Part shown: positions 50,336 through 59,644 of the stretch, piece by piece
Position numbering within the stretch: position 1 is the first letter of the stretch
Layout of the letters: the number at the start of each line of letters is the position of its first letter
Source: Cyprinodon diabolis
Lineage: Eukaryota > Chordata > Actinopteri > Cyprinodontiformes > Cyprinodontidae
Direction: 5' to 3'
Assembly: GCA_030533445.1 (NCBI GenBank)
Contig: CM060062.1
Span: 4,565,456-4,629,455, forward strand
DNA: 64,000 nucleotides
Made by a program: the position numbers and the translations under genes
The notes under the pieces: model-generated
Seen by the model: only the letters and a program-made list of their open reading frames with translations
What the model was told of the DNA's origin: nothing
Databases searched by the model: none

Positions 50336-50747
50336 TTCCTGTTTCTCTGACTCTGACTGGCTGGATGTGCTCTGTTCATCCTCTGGCATGGGAACTGGCT
50401 CAGAGCTCGTCTGCCTGGCTGTGTGTTTCCTGGATGGGGGCACCTTTTACAGCTGCTTTTTGAATCTCTGCTTCTGTCTCCTTGAACCCCAGTCGGCCCC
50501 AGCAGATGGCCGCTCACACTGAGCCTGGTTCTGCTGGAGGTTTCTTCCTGTTAAAGGGGAGTTTTTCCTCTCCACTGTCGCTACAAGCATGCTTAGTGTG
50601 AGGGATTGCTGAAGAATCAATGAGTCGATGCAATCAACTGGTTTTCTTTAGATAGAATCAATTTGACTGGATGATCTGGTGAACTAGAAGTGCCTTGAGG
50701 TGACATATGATGTTAATTGGCGCTATAGAAATTGAACTGAAATTGAA
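50336..50747 (+). repeat. L2/CR1-type LINE 3' tail, copy D, nested in another LINE
   Basis: From TTCCTGTTTCTCTGACTCTG to GAAATTGAACTGAAATTGAA. It matches copies B and C. Antisense to plch2. GTTGAA before and ATTGAA after may be a short target duplication. Confidence 0.75.
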
Positions 50748-50969
50748 GATAGAGCTTAGCCAAAGGTCAAAGCTCTCAATTTCCTGGTCGGACCTACATT
50801 CCTACCCTCACATTTGGTTGTGAAATCTGGATCCTGACGGAAAGGAAATAATTTTAGAGCTCAGAACAGAGCTGCTTCTCTTCCACATCTCGAGACGAAT
50901 AAGCTGATGGGGGTCCACGAACTTCACCCGGCACTGCTGAAAGAGGTGACTGGGGAGAGCTGACCAAGG

Positions 50970-51767
50970 GCTGAATCCCAAACCGGCACCCAGACATTAA
51001 CCCTTCGTTTGCACAGAGATTCCGCCATATTAAGGACCGTCCCAAACCACATAGTGGTTAGGGCAAGTGGTACATTCAACAGATTCAGTACCTTAAGTAG
51101 TCACTCTGCATCAGTGCAGGCTCACTGGAATTTGGCAGCAGGTGAGGAAACACATGAATTCAAATGTAAGTTCCACTGGTTTGCTGCAGCTTCATCACAC
51201 TGAGAGGAAATTACAACTTAGATAAATTCAAATAATGTCATTAATTCCAGAAGGGAAGGTCCTCTTTGAAACAGTTCTATTTGACTGTATGCTTTTGTTT
51301 CCCAAAAAGGGGCTAATGTTTCCTTTAATGTCAACCTGCAGCACAGGGCTACAGCCACCCACAGTGGGCGTCACTAAGTTGCCATGACAATGACTGCTTC
51401 CTTTTCCATTGGAGGGAAGAGGTTGTCCCATTCTCCTTATACCCCCCCAACTTCAATCAAAGCACCGTCCATAGCTGCTAAAGTGTGACAGCTTTGGGAG
51501 TGACTCTCGATACTTAAGAGGTAGAGCATATCCACTGAGCAAAAATTGGTTAAAAAGAGATTGAAAAGACAACATGATTTATGTCATAACGATGTTGAAA
51601 ACCCAGTTTTCAATGTCTGTTAAAAGTCTGTTATGTGACTAAAGTAAAAAATCAGACAAAATCAGGTCCACCAAACACAGCCTAATTTTCAACAATTTCT
51701 GGACTAAGAAGACTATGACTGCTATATCTGGTGTTTGGAGGGGTAGGGTGCATTTTGGGATTCAGCC
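50970..51767. mobile_element. MITE with GGCTGAATCCCAAA ends
   Basis: Left GGCTGAATCCCAAACC. Right, on the other strand, GGCTGAATCCCAAAATGC. About 798 bp. The flanking LINE text continues on both sides, which supports insertion. The target duplication is unclear. Confidence 0.6.
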
Positions 51768-51830
51768 TGGGAGTCTGCTGAGACTGCGGCCCCCTGTGAC
51801 CCGGTCCTGGATAAGCAGCAAATGAAGAGA

Positions 51831-52983
51831 CACTATTTCAAACCATTGCTCCTCAGCAAAAAGTTGTTTTTTTATGGCATAAAACCTTTGGTTTCTTCAT
51901 CTCTAGTCTTACAAACAAATTTTAATGGAGGAATGATTTTCTCCCAGGAAGCAGGCGGATTTTAGCATAAACTGATTTAATATCTAATGTGTGTCTATCC
52001 ACAGGGTTTGAATTTTGATTTTAAACAACTCAGATAAACAGATTTCTCTGAAAAAGGGCACCTTAAAACATGCCCTCTACTCTACTTTACATGAGGACTG
52101 AATAAATCACTGTTGTATTTTTGCGCGGTACAACTGTGTTTTATTTCAGCACTTGTAATGATTACTGAAAAGTTAGGAGGTTGAATCTTTCATAAAAATA
52201 AAAAAAACGCATTTCAGGACAAGATTTAAATTCAATGATTGAATTAGGGATAAAGCTGTGAAACCAGTAAGCCAAGACAGTTTGAGGGGAAAGAGGTTCA
52301 GTGAGAAATACATTTGTAAAAGTATGTAAACATGATGCAAGCCTGCACAGCTTTAAATTGGAGAACATTACATCTCCAATGTATGGCTTTATGTTGAATC
52401 ATTACATTCTGCAGCCCTTTTACTGGCAGCTCTGTGCCTGTGAGCCAAGGTGATCCAATGCTAAGACCTCGCTCTATGGTTACTGGGGCTTTGGGGAACG
52501 CTTTAAAGAGCCGGAGGGAAGACAGAGGGAGGATGGGAAGGATAAAAAGAAATAACTTCATCTTGCTCTGTTGTTTCTCCTAATCTTTTTTTTTTCTGTC
52601 CTATTCTTGTTTGCAGGATGCTCTTGGTTCTCTGACAGTCTATTACCTTTAATACAGTGTTTGGGATATCTTTAAAGGCAGCCTACAATTACCAGCATGA
52701 GGAAAACTTGTAGTGGATTTGATCTCACAATCCAGAACAACAAGGCGAACCATTTAAAATGTATCTGCCATAACACCACATACTGATGGACTTGCCTCTG
52801 ATAAAACAGAATCATTAACGAGATTAGAAGATAAGAGAGTAGCATGGCTATGAAGCTGAGCTGGACTTTCGCCCATGTTCTGTCACTCCTGTTGAGCAGG
52901 AGGAGCTCCCTGTTCTGACATGGCCCACTTCTCCAAAACAGCATGTGAGTTCAGTGAGCACTCTGGCTCCTTGCTCATCTTAC
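51831..52983. other. plch2 intron immediately downstream of exon 1a
   Basis: No recognised repeat. A 90-codon minus-strand frame at 52672-52944 (hydrophobic, LSFIAMLLSYLLISLMILF) starts 40 bp past the exon 1a donor. It has no upstream splice support and I read it as chance. Confidence 0.4.
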
Positions 52984-53026
52984 CTTGCTCCCGGCTCAGG
53001 CTGCGAATGTTCCCAAAATCGTCCAT
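52984..53026 (-). CDS. plch2: plch2 alternative first exon 1a (short N-terminus)
   Basis: 43 coding nt: ATG at 53026, 14 codons MDDFGNIRSLSREQ, then one G before a strong donor (CAAG/gtaaga). Joined to exon 2 it reads SREQ-VEKCMSSMQIGTQM. The same length and pattern are found at the start of human PLCH1 as I remember it (MAD...NLSPEK-VERCM). The phase is exactly that required. An in-frame TGA lies 22 codons upstream. A longer open frame over the same bases (MPLRVAAL...PEPGAR) ends in phase 2, cannot join exon 2 and is rejected. This makes the gene at least 53 kb long. Confidence 0.8.
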
Positions 53027-53760
53027 TGATGTATTCCCAAGAGAACCGGAGCTCCATGCGTTGGTATAACAAGGACGGAGGGCTTGGCTTCACCCTGACT
53101 ACCATCTGGAGAGCTGCTACTCTCAGAGGCATGCCTCCTCTATAGGTGCCATCATTCTGGGTGGGACAGAAGATGCTTCCAAGAGAAGCTTCCTATCTTC
53201 TACTCTCCAGCACAGCCTTTCCTCTCTGCCTCCTTATTGTCTTTGTGCAAGCTCATCCTGAAGTGCCAATGTGGTGCAAAGCAAAGACAATAGTTTGATC
53301 TTACCCACTTCTTCTCCCTCTACTGTACAAACTAGATAAAGGGGAGGGGGGAGTTGTCGCCTGAAGAGCTTTGGGAGTGCAGTCGACCACTCAGCTTCAG
53401 AAAGGGGTGGGTGATTGATCTGAGGCGATCACCTGGGAGAAGTATGAGACGGGAAACGGAGGGAGGAATAGGAAGATAAAGAAATAAAGAAAGAAACGTA
53501 AAGGGAAGAGAAACTAAGGACAAAGAAGCAGAAAGAGATACTGAAGCTGCAAGGAAATACATCAGCTGAGATAATAGAGAGGAGAGAGAGGAGAAGGCGG
53601 GAGGGAGAGAGAGACTTAGGGGAAGGTGGCTGAGATTTGCAGGAGGCAGCGAGCAGCAGTAGCAGCAGCGTGTGGTTCGCATGTTTTATTCAACGAGGAG
53701 CTGCTGGTGGAGAGGAGCAGCCAAGCAGGGATGGCTTTGTCCCAGCAAGGGGTAAGGAGG
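53027..53760 (-). promoter_or_regulatory. Probable 5' UTR and outer promoter region of plch2, with a strong GA-rich strand asymmetry
   Basis: The 5' UTR of the exon 1a transcript must extend right from 53026, but no start site, TATA box or CpG island is obvious. From about 53430 to 53640 the plus strand is very GA-rich. Then come GCAGCGAGCAGCAGTAGCAG and a plus-strand ATG (53731) with CCCAGCAAGGG/gtaagg, which looks like a short first exon of a divergent transcript. The evidence for that transcript is only composition and one donor. Confidence 0.3.
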
Positions 53761-54639
53761 CAGACAGAGACAAAGACTGTATCAATCTTTCTTGACACTA
53801 AAACAGTTGGAGTGTCAGATTCTCCGTGGAGTTACAACAACTTCACTTACTCTGCACTGAATAAGGCTTTTAAACCAATTTCCCTCCATTTTGCCTGTTT
53901 ACACGAGGTGATAGCACCTTTCCAAATCATGTTTCAACTTTAAAACACCCACTGCTCCCAACAAACCCAATGGGGTTTGACATGCCTGCTCGTTTTTTGT
54001 GTTTCTCTCTTTTTGTTGTGAACTTTTACTACTAAGTCTACTTGGATAGACATTTTTTGATCTGGTTATGTTATCTTAAAAAAAGCGCTGTAGTTTTTCT
54101 TTTAAAGTTCTTGTTAAAAGTCTTTTTTTATTTTGTTTAGTATTTTTATATAGTTTTTACCCTTGTGTGTGTCTGCAGGTTTCCATTTACTGCTAATACA
54201 CTTGCATTTCACCTCTGAGGAAGGATATAAAGGAAGTATGTTCTATTTGATCTTTTTTTGTATTATATATTAAAAGAAGAAATTCTAATTCATCTGTATA
54301 GATAGTGGTATAAAGAATTATTTTAAATTTAAAAAATAACAATTCCTTATTTAACCCCAAATGAACAATTAAGGTTTTCTTTTTTATCAGACAGTAGAGT
54401 TTTCAATTTTCTATTTCATCATCTGAACTTGGGTTCAGTTTATACCCAACTGAAAGAAAAAGGGTTTCATTTATTTTTACTCTTCTGCATTACCATTTAG
54501 AATTAGCCCTGTCATAGTCCGTTTTCAATATTCTGATAATCTGTGAAGGCAGCCTGAGATTAGGAGAAGGGCAAAGAAGCCTTTGCATAGATCATGCAGG
54601 TGTCTGTAGGCAGCGCCCTGATACAGCCCTAGACGATAC
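53761..54639. other. Intergenic sequence without recognised features
   Basis: AT-rich, no element ends or coding similarity recognised. Confidence 0.4.
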
Positions 54640-55470
54640 GTCAAAATATGCCGCTTAGAACGCTTACAAATCAGGCATCAATTACGCATCTACGACTGGC
54701 AGCGTCTGCTGGAGCTACGGTCACAAAATGTTTTTCTGGACTCTTAAATTCAGCGACTCTTTACCGTTTAAAAAGCTGCAAAGTGCTTTGGACGGATGTA
54801 AATAGAGCAGCGGGCTCATGGAGCTGCCCACGCTAAAGAGAAGGCAGCAGGACGCACTATGCTCAGCGACAAAAGAGAAGCTGCAGAGGCGGGTTAATGG
54901 CCACGCTAAGAGGGAATTCCCACAGACCACCGGTCCCATCAGTCCTGCTCTCCAACGTCCACTCACCGGATGACAAAATGGATAATCTCAGACTCGAACT
55001 CTCTTCAAAAAAGGAGATTATTAACTGCTGCGCCATCATCCTGACTGAGTCTTGGCTTCATTCATCAATACCAGACAATGTTGTTAGCCTGGAGGGGCTA
55101 ACATTATACCGCACAAACAGAAACAGCAAACTCAGCGGTAAGACTAGAGGAGGGAGGCTGTGTGTTTACATCAACAACAACTGGTGTAAAAATGCTCGAT
55201 CGCTCGCAAGCTTCTGCTCCCCAGACATCCGAGTTTCTGACCGTTAGCTGCAGATCGTTCATTGTGGTTGGCATCACTGCTTCCCCCAGAGTTAGTACAA
55301 AAGAGGCCTTAAAGATTCTATACCAGGCTATCAGTAAGCTCAAATCTGTGTCATTGCAGGTGATTTTAACCATTTAACCATCAACCAATTTGAAGACTTT
55401 TCTACCTCATTTTTACCAACATGTGGACTTTGCAACTCAGGGACAAAACACTCTGGAGGGGAGCAGCTTT
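54640..55470 (+). pseudogene. LINE endonuclease-domain fragment
   Basis: The frame at 54897-55247 carries LLSNVHSPDDKMDNLRLEL, AIILTESWLHSSIPDN and SGKTRGGRLCVYINNNWCKN, the N-terminal AP-endonuclease part of CR1/L2/Rex1-type LINEs (the LLxNV, TETWL and GGGxCxYI blocks). A frame change after about 55247 leads to further endonuclease-like pieces (FIVVGITASPR, then GDFNHLTINQF at about 55360). The reverse transcriptase is missing. Dead copy. Confidence 0.7.
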
Positions 55471-56185
55471 AACTGATGCTTTGTAATGCCCATGAAATGA
55501 TGCTTGTACTGGACTCGCTATGTATATGCCCAAAATTGAAAAAATACATAGAAAGTTCAGCATTTAGCGTTTTAGAAGATTCTGGGATTAGGGTTTTTTT
55601 CAGCAAACATACGCTGAAACCACAGAGGTGGCTTGTTTGAGCCAGTGTGTGATTGTGCTCAGATACAGTACTGAATGCAATGTAGTGGAGAGGTTCTTTT
55701 GGTTTTTCCTGCTGGAAGACAGCTTTGCAGAGAGAATTGAAAGGCTTCTGAAGGAAAAACTAAAACCGTTTAAACTTGAAAAATTAACTAATTGGGTTTT
55801 AAAAATGTTAAGCTTTTGGAACATAAAAAGCCCTCAAGTGCGCTGTGCTGGATGAGAGGAGGAGATTCCCAGCATAGGGCCAAGAGTCATGTGGTGCACG
55901 CTGTAAGCATGCTTTAAAAATATCTATGATAATCAAATTGTTTTTATTACTTTTTCATATTAATACAAAACAAAACAAAACAAAAAGACTCCATAATTAC
56001 ATCACACCGACATCACAAAAAATCAACAAAAAAAAACATAGACCAACTATCAACAAGACAATTACTACACCTGCACATACAACCCATGTTCCAGACACCC
56101 GTGGGTTGAAAACCAAAAACATAAGTATGAATAACAATCATAATGATAAGAATTCTGCCAAACAGAGAACAAAAAAACAAAAAAC
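55471..56185. other. Intergenic sequence, unassigned
   Basis: It includes an A-rich stretch with AACAAAACAAAACAAAA at 55966-55985. No clear family. 55600-55855 has overlapping short frames on both strands without recognised similarity. Confidence 0.35.
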
Positions 56186-56191
56186 TGCTGA

Positions 56192-56850
56192 TTATGCTGA
56201 AGCAGATGGAACTTCGGATTCAAAATAAGAAATAAAAGGTTGCCAAATCTTGAAATATCTCTTAATCGTACCCTGTGACGTAAATCGAAGATGTTCCAGC
56301 TTTAGGTGTGCCATTACCTCCTCTATCCATTGTTTATGAGTTGGTGGTGCTGCCTTTACCCAATTAAATAGAATCAATCTCCTGGCCAACAGAAAAGAAA
56401 ATGCCATTGCCTTCCTTTGAGCTGTCGTTAATTCTATGCCCCCCGGTGCCACACCACAAATGGCTACCAGAGGGACGGGTTCAATGTCTTTCCTGTAGAC
56501 AGATGAAAAAGTTTTAAAGATTTCAATCCAGAATTCTTTGAGTCTGGGCCAAGACCAAAACATATGGGATGTGTTGGCTGGCACCTGTTTACATCTAGGG
56601 CAAGTTGGATCGGCTCCCTGAAAAATTCTCGCCAGTTTGTCCCTGGTGAAATGAAGTCTATGTACCACTTTAAATTGCGTTAATCCATGTCTAACACACA
56701 CTGTAATGTATGTATTCTACAGCCCACCTCCATTCATTATTTGATATGTTTAGTCCTAGTTCTTCCTCCCATTTTCTTTTTATGGCCGCAGACATAAGTA
56801 CTCCATCCTTAAACATATTTTTGACAGATTTCCCCCCAGCTCTATATCAT
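56192..56850 (-). pseudogene. L1-type LINE ORF2 C-terminal fragment
   Basis: The minus-strand frame from about 56710 to 56192 encodes HGLTQFKVVHRLHFTRDKLA, a CPRCKQVPANTSHMFW knuckle-like motif, LLARRLILFNWVKAAPPTHK and KIWQPFISYFES. This is the C-terminus of a teleost L1 ORF2. The last cysteine expected in the knuckle is a tryptophan (FWSW). A one-base loss in a TG run near 56697 separates it from the upstream part (KRKWEEELGLNIS at about 56770), so it is broken. 5' truncated at about 56850. Confidence 0.8.
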
Positions 56851-57109
56851 TCTATAACTGCTGTTCCCCCTGAAAATATCTATAAAGGTCAGACTAGGGA
56901 CGGCGTGTCAATCCAACAAGATCATGGTTTGCACTCATTATTGCAAAACATAAATGATCTCAATGAATCGCTCGCCATGCAGCAACCAAACTCTGATGCA
57001 AGTACACCGCGCCGGGCACAGGGTTCCATTTGTGCCTCCGTGGCAACTGAGTGCTGCAAAATAATGATTGAACAGTCAAAGGCTTGCTTTGAAAAGGCAA
57101 AACATTTAA

Positions 57110-57283
57110 CTTAATTTACTTATTATCCCAGCGTCTTTTCAGATTTTCCTTATGATCTATATCTGTGTTTTGACATTGTTTCTGCCATTTTGTTTTTATA
57201 TTTTGTACAATGACCTTAAGTGTCCAGAAAGGCACCTTTTAAATAAAATTTATTATTATAATTATTATTATTATAAAGAAAAT
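57110..57283 (+). repeat. LINE/SINE-type 3' tail
   Basis: GACCTTAAGTGTCCAGAAAG, then GCACCTTTTAAATAAAATTT and an (ATT)n tail, is a common end of fish retroposons. The body to its left is not recognised. Confidence 0.45.
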
Positions 57284-58777
57284 TTTTAAAGTGAACCGAG
57301 GGTGATCTACAACAGCACAGAGATTGAAAGTTTAACGTCCAGTTGCTGCTGAGGATGCTGGCAGAGATCAATCCTCAGAGCCCTTAAGGGTCCCTGAAAA
57401 AGTTTAAGCAAATAGCCGTCACAGCTCAAATCACATCTGTAGAGTCAGAAAGTTGTTTCTGTACACTAAAGAGGATTAAATGTTTTCTCCACAATAACAC
57501 TGAACATCATCATCATCATCATCATATCTGCTATCTGTGTAGCAAGAATTGATCCAGAGGTTTGATTCCCTGGCTTTAATGAGTCCCCATTTAAAAATAT
57601 TGTATATCTTTTTTGATTTCATGTTTTTTTCAGTGTGATTGTGTCAAAGAGTGTGGTGCAATGTTATGCACCACACTCTTTGGTGCAAATGTTATGCTTT
57701 GACTGAGAAAATTATGTGGAAGATGATAGATTAAACTTCATGCAGTCAAATTAAGTTAGACAATTGACAGAGTGTAAGCATGTTTTTTTTTTGGTATGTT
57801 GTTGGTTGGTTTTTAGCAGGTGTGTTTGAGCTAAAATGGAACATGTTCTATTAAAACAGAAGCCAGGGCAAATCTCAAAGTCAATCACAGGAAACAAAGC
57901 AACAGTCAACAATAAGAGAAACATCTCATATGAACAAACCCACATATACTACAAAGCTAAGCTCCATTTAGGATTTGATACCAGGATTGTTGCAAGGAAC
58001 AGTTCTCTTGGGCCATGGAAAGGAGAACCGTTACACCTGAAACACAATGTTTGTACAATGTGACATTTATAAAGGGAAAATCTTATTATTGTTGCATCTC
58101 ATCACAGGATCATATCACTGTAATGTGTCTGCAGATTTAGGATAATTTCTTTAGATTTAGGATAATTTCCAGCACCTGATCTGGCCTTAGATATCCAGAC
58201 TAGTTGGGTAGATTGAGTCCATTGTTGCGGACGGTAGCTCATCCTGAGCTGACTTCGTGTTCAGCTTAAGGTTTGTTGCTCCTCTGTGTTGCTAAAGGCT
58301 CATTTATAGGTTGAGGTGCTGCAAAGTCATTAGACCTGTTTCCCAATTAGGCTCTGTGATAAAAGCACTAAGCCAAAAAGCTCTCATGAATGTCAATTTT
58401 GTCCTCAACAACAGCTCACTCTGCCATGGTTTTCAACACGCAGGTCTTAACAGGGTACTACCCCCAGGTCGGAACTTTGTTCTCAATCCTCATCTTATTA
58501 GTGCACACTTAGCTTTAAATACAAGGCTCATATTTGGGCATCATTCAGAGCACGTGATCTTCTTCTATATATTCAAGACTAGATGGGATGTGAAGGGTAA
58601 TGTTATGTCTCATGTCTGTGCATACAGCAGATTGAACAGCGAAGCTAGCAGCTGGTTTGTCGTTCTTTTACTGTCATTCTGAAATCCTATTCCATGTGCT
58701 AAAGCTCATAAAGGTTACATGTGTGTGACTTTCTCCTGAGGTGGATCATTGATGAATTCATGCCAGATTCCGGGATC
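57284..58777. other. Intergenic sequence with one palindrome
   Basis: A CAT triplet run lies at about 57508-57525 and a palindrome at 57646-57681. A 123-codon plus-strand frame at 58311-58682 has no recognised similarity. Confidence 0.35.
57646..57681. repeat. Perfect palindrome, 15-bp arms, 6-nt spacer
   Basis: AAAGAGTGTGGTGCA, then ATGTTA, then its exact reverse complement. Confidence 0.9.
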
Positions 58778-58785
58778 TTTTAGGC

Positions 58786-58988
58786 CAGGCATCCCCAACC
58801 TCGGTCCTCGAGGGCCGCTGTCCTACAGGTTTTAGAGGTTCCTTTGCTCCAGCACAGCTGATTTTTATTGAAAGCTGATTAATAGGCTTTTGGTCTACTG
58901 CAATCATTATAATCAGCTGTGCTAAAGCAGGGAAACATCTAAAACCTGCAGGACAGTGGGCCTCGAAGACCGAGGTTGGGGATGCCGG
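58786..58988. mobile_element. Fold-back hAT MITE with exact 8-bp target duplication
   Basis: 203 bp, nearly palindromic over its whole length. Ends CAGGCATCCCCAACCTCGGT and, on the other strand, CCGGCATCCCCAACCTCGGT. Flanked by TTTTAGGC on both sides (58778-58785, 58989-58996). A very common fish family by my recognition. Confidence 0.88.
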
Positions 58989-58996
58989 TTTTAGGC

Positions 58997-59321
58997 GACT
59001 GCAGAGTGTAAATAAATTTGTGCAGATGGGGTAATCTGAAAGTGCATGGCCCAACACAGAAGAGCGACCTCCTTGCGACAAGACTCAAGACATCTACACC
59101 ATATGGAAAAAGGACATTCTTTTGAGGACCAGAACGTTCACATTTTGTTTTAAACAGAGGGGGTGGACTCGAGTTTCAGCTTTCAAAAACCTACAATGCA
59201 GCAATTGAGTTAATCTCTTCCCTCTATCACCGAAAACCCAACCCGTTTACAGGGGAACAGAAGACCTCACCTATTCAGCCAGGCCAACAATTCCCTTTAA
59301 CGTCCGTTTTTATTTGCATGT
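58997..59321. other. Intergenic sequence without recognised features
   Basis: No element ends or coding similarity seen. Confidence 0.35.
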
Positions 59322-59475
59322 TGTCTAAGCAAAAACAAGGCTTTGTTGGGCTACTGTATAAAGCAACTCAACCCTATGTCTGACATTTAAATTGAAAAAA
59401 CTTTCTGGATGGGAAGCAAAACATCTTCAAACTTGGAAACAAAGTCCTATGGTTTCTTTTTATTTTATTTTTTTT
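59322..59475 (+). repeat. Dispersed repeat, copy 2 (also at 41436-41600)
   Basis: Shares CTAAGCAAAAACAAGGCTTT, CTGGATGGGAAGC and CTTCAAACTTGGAAACAAAG in order with the copy in the plch2 intron. Confidence 0.65.
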
Positions 59476-59644
59476 TTTATCTGACCGGGTTGAATGACTC
59501 AGTGTTATCAGCTTAGCTTAGATACATTTTCAACATCTGGGATGATGACTTGCGTCTGATTGTATTAGATCAGACATGGGAGGAAACTGAATTGAACTGT
59601 AAAGTGCCTTGAGATGACATGTGTTGTGAATTTGGTGCTATATA

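Larger units (their letters stand above)
50203..51830 (+). pseudogene. RTE/Rex-like LINE fragment interrupted by two later insertions
   Basis: Three separated pieces read in order as the same LINE as 37741-38580. 50224-50333 has GAGGAGTTCAAGTATATTTT and then ATAGAAAGATCGGTGTGGCT (EEFKY, then RKIG). 50749-50969 has AGCTCTCAATTTCCTGGTCG and TTCCTACCCTCACATTTGG (KLSI...VPTLT region). 51768-51830 has GAGACTGCGGCCCCCTGTGA and GTCCTGGATAAGCAGC (the end of the ORF). An L2-type tail (50336-50747) and a MITE (50970-51767) separate them. Multiple frame breaks. Confidence 0.7.
1..53160 (-). other. plch2: plch2 (phospholipase C eta 2) gene, 5' two thirds of locus, 3' end beyond left edge
   Basis: Gene-level entry. 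Six shared exons plus two alternative first exons encode residues that match vertebrate PLC-eta family proteins in order: PH domain, EF-hands, X box. Wording such as DGSFDPNCCF, TFTEADKNGDGSLSI, MSTRRDLYLLMLTYSNHKD and [21 protein letters not shown] is closer to my memory of PLCH2 than of PLCH1. Teleosts may carry a and b copies, which I cannot tell apart. All exon phases agree: 1-1-2-0-0-1-1 along the joined message. Introns from 5' to 3' are 36.7 kb (or 12.7 kb from the inner first exon), 753 nt, 107 nt, 11.9 kb, 1.4 kb and 457 nt. The enzyme hydrolyses PIP2 to IP3 and diacylglycerol, is calcium sensitive and is neuron-enriched in mammals. The right limit is approximate because the transcription start was not located. 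Confidence 0.9.

Noticed and set aside
52672..52944. Hydrophobic 90-codon minus-strand frame, possible small membrane protein
   Set aside because: No recognised family, no splice support, and it lies directly in the intron behind exon 1a. Poly-Leu/Ile composition is common in AT-rich chance frames.
52984..53145. Open minus-strand frame MPLRVAALQMVV...PEPGAR over exon 1a
   Set aside because: It ends in phase 2 at the donor and cannot join exon 2. The overlapping 14-codon frame fits both phase and PLCH homology.
56710..57114. Plus-strand 134-codon frame
   Set aside because: Its first part is antisense to the L1 ORF2 remnant and the rest has no recognised similarity.
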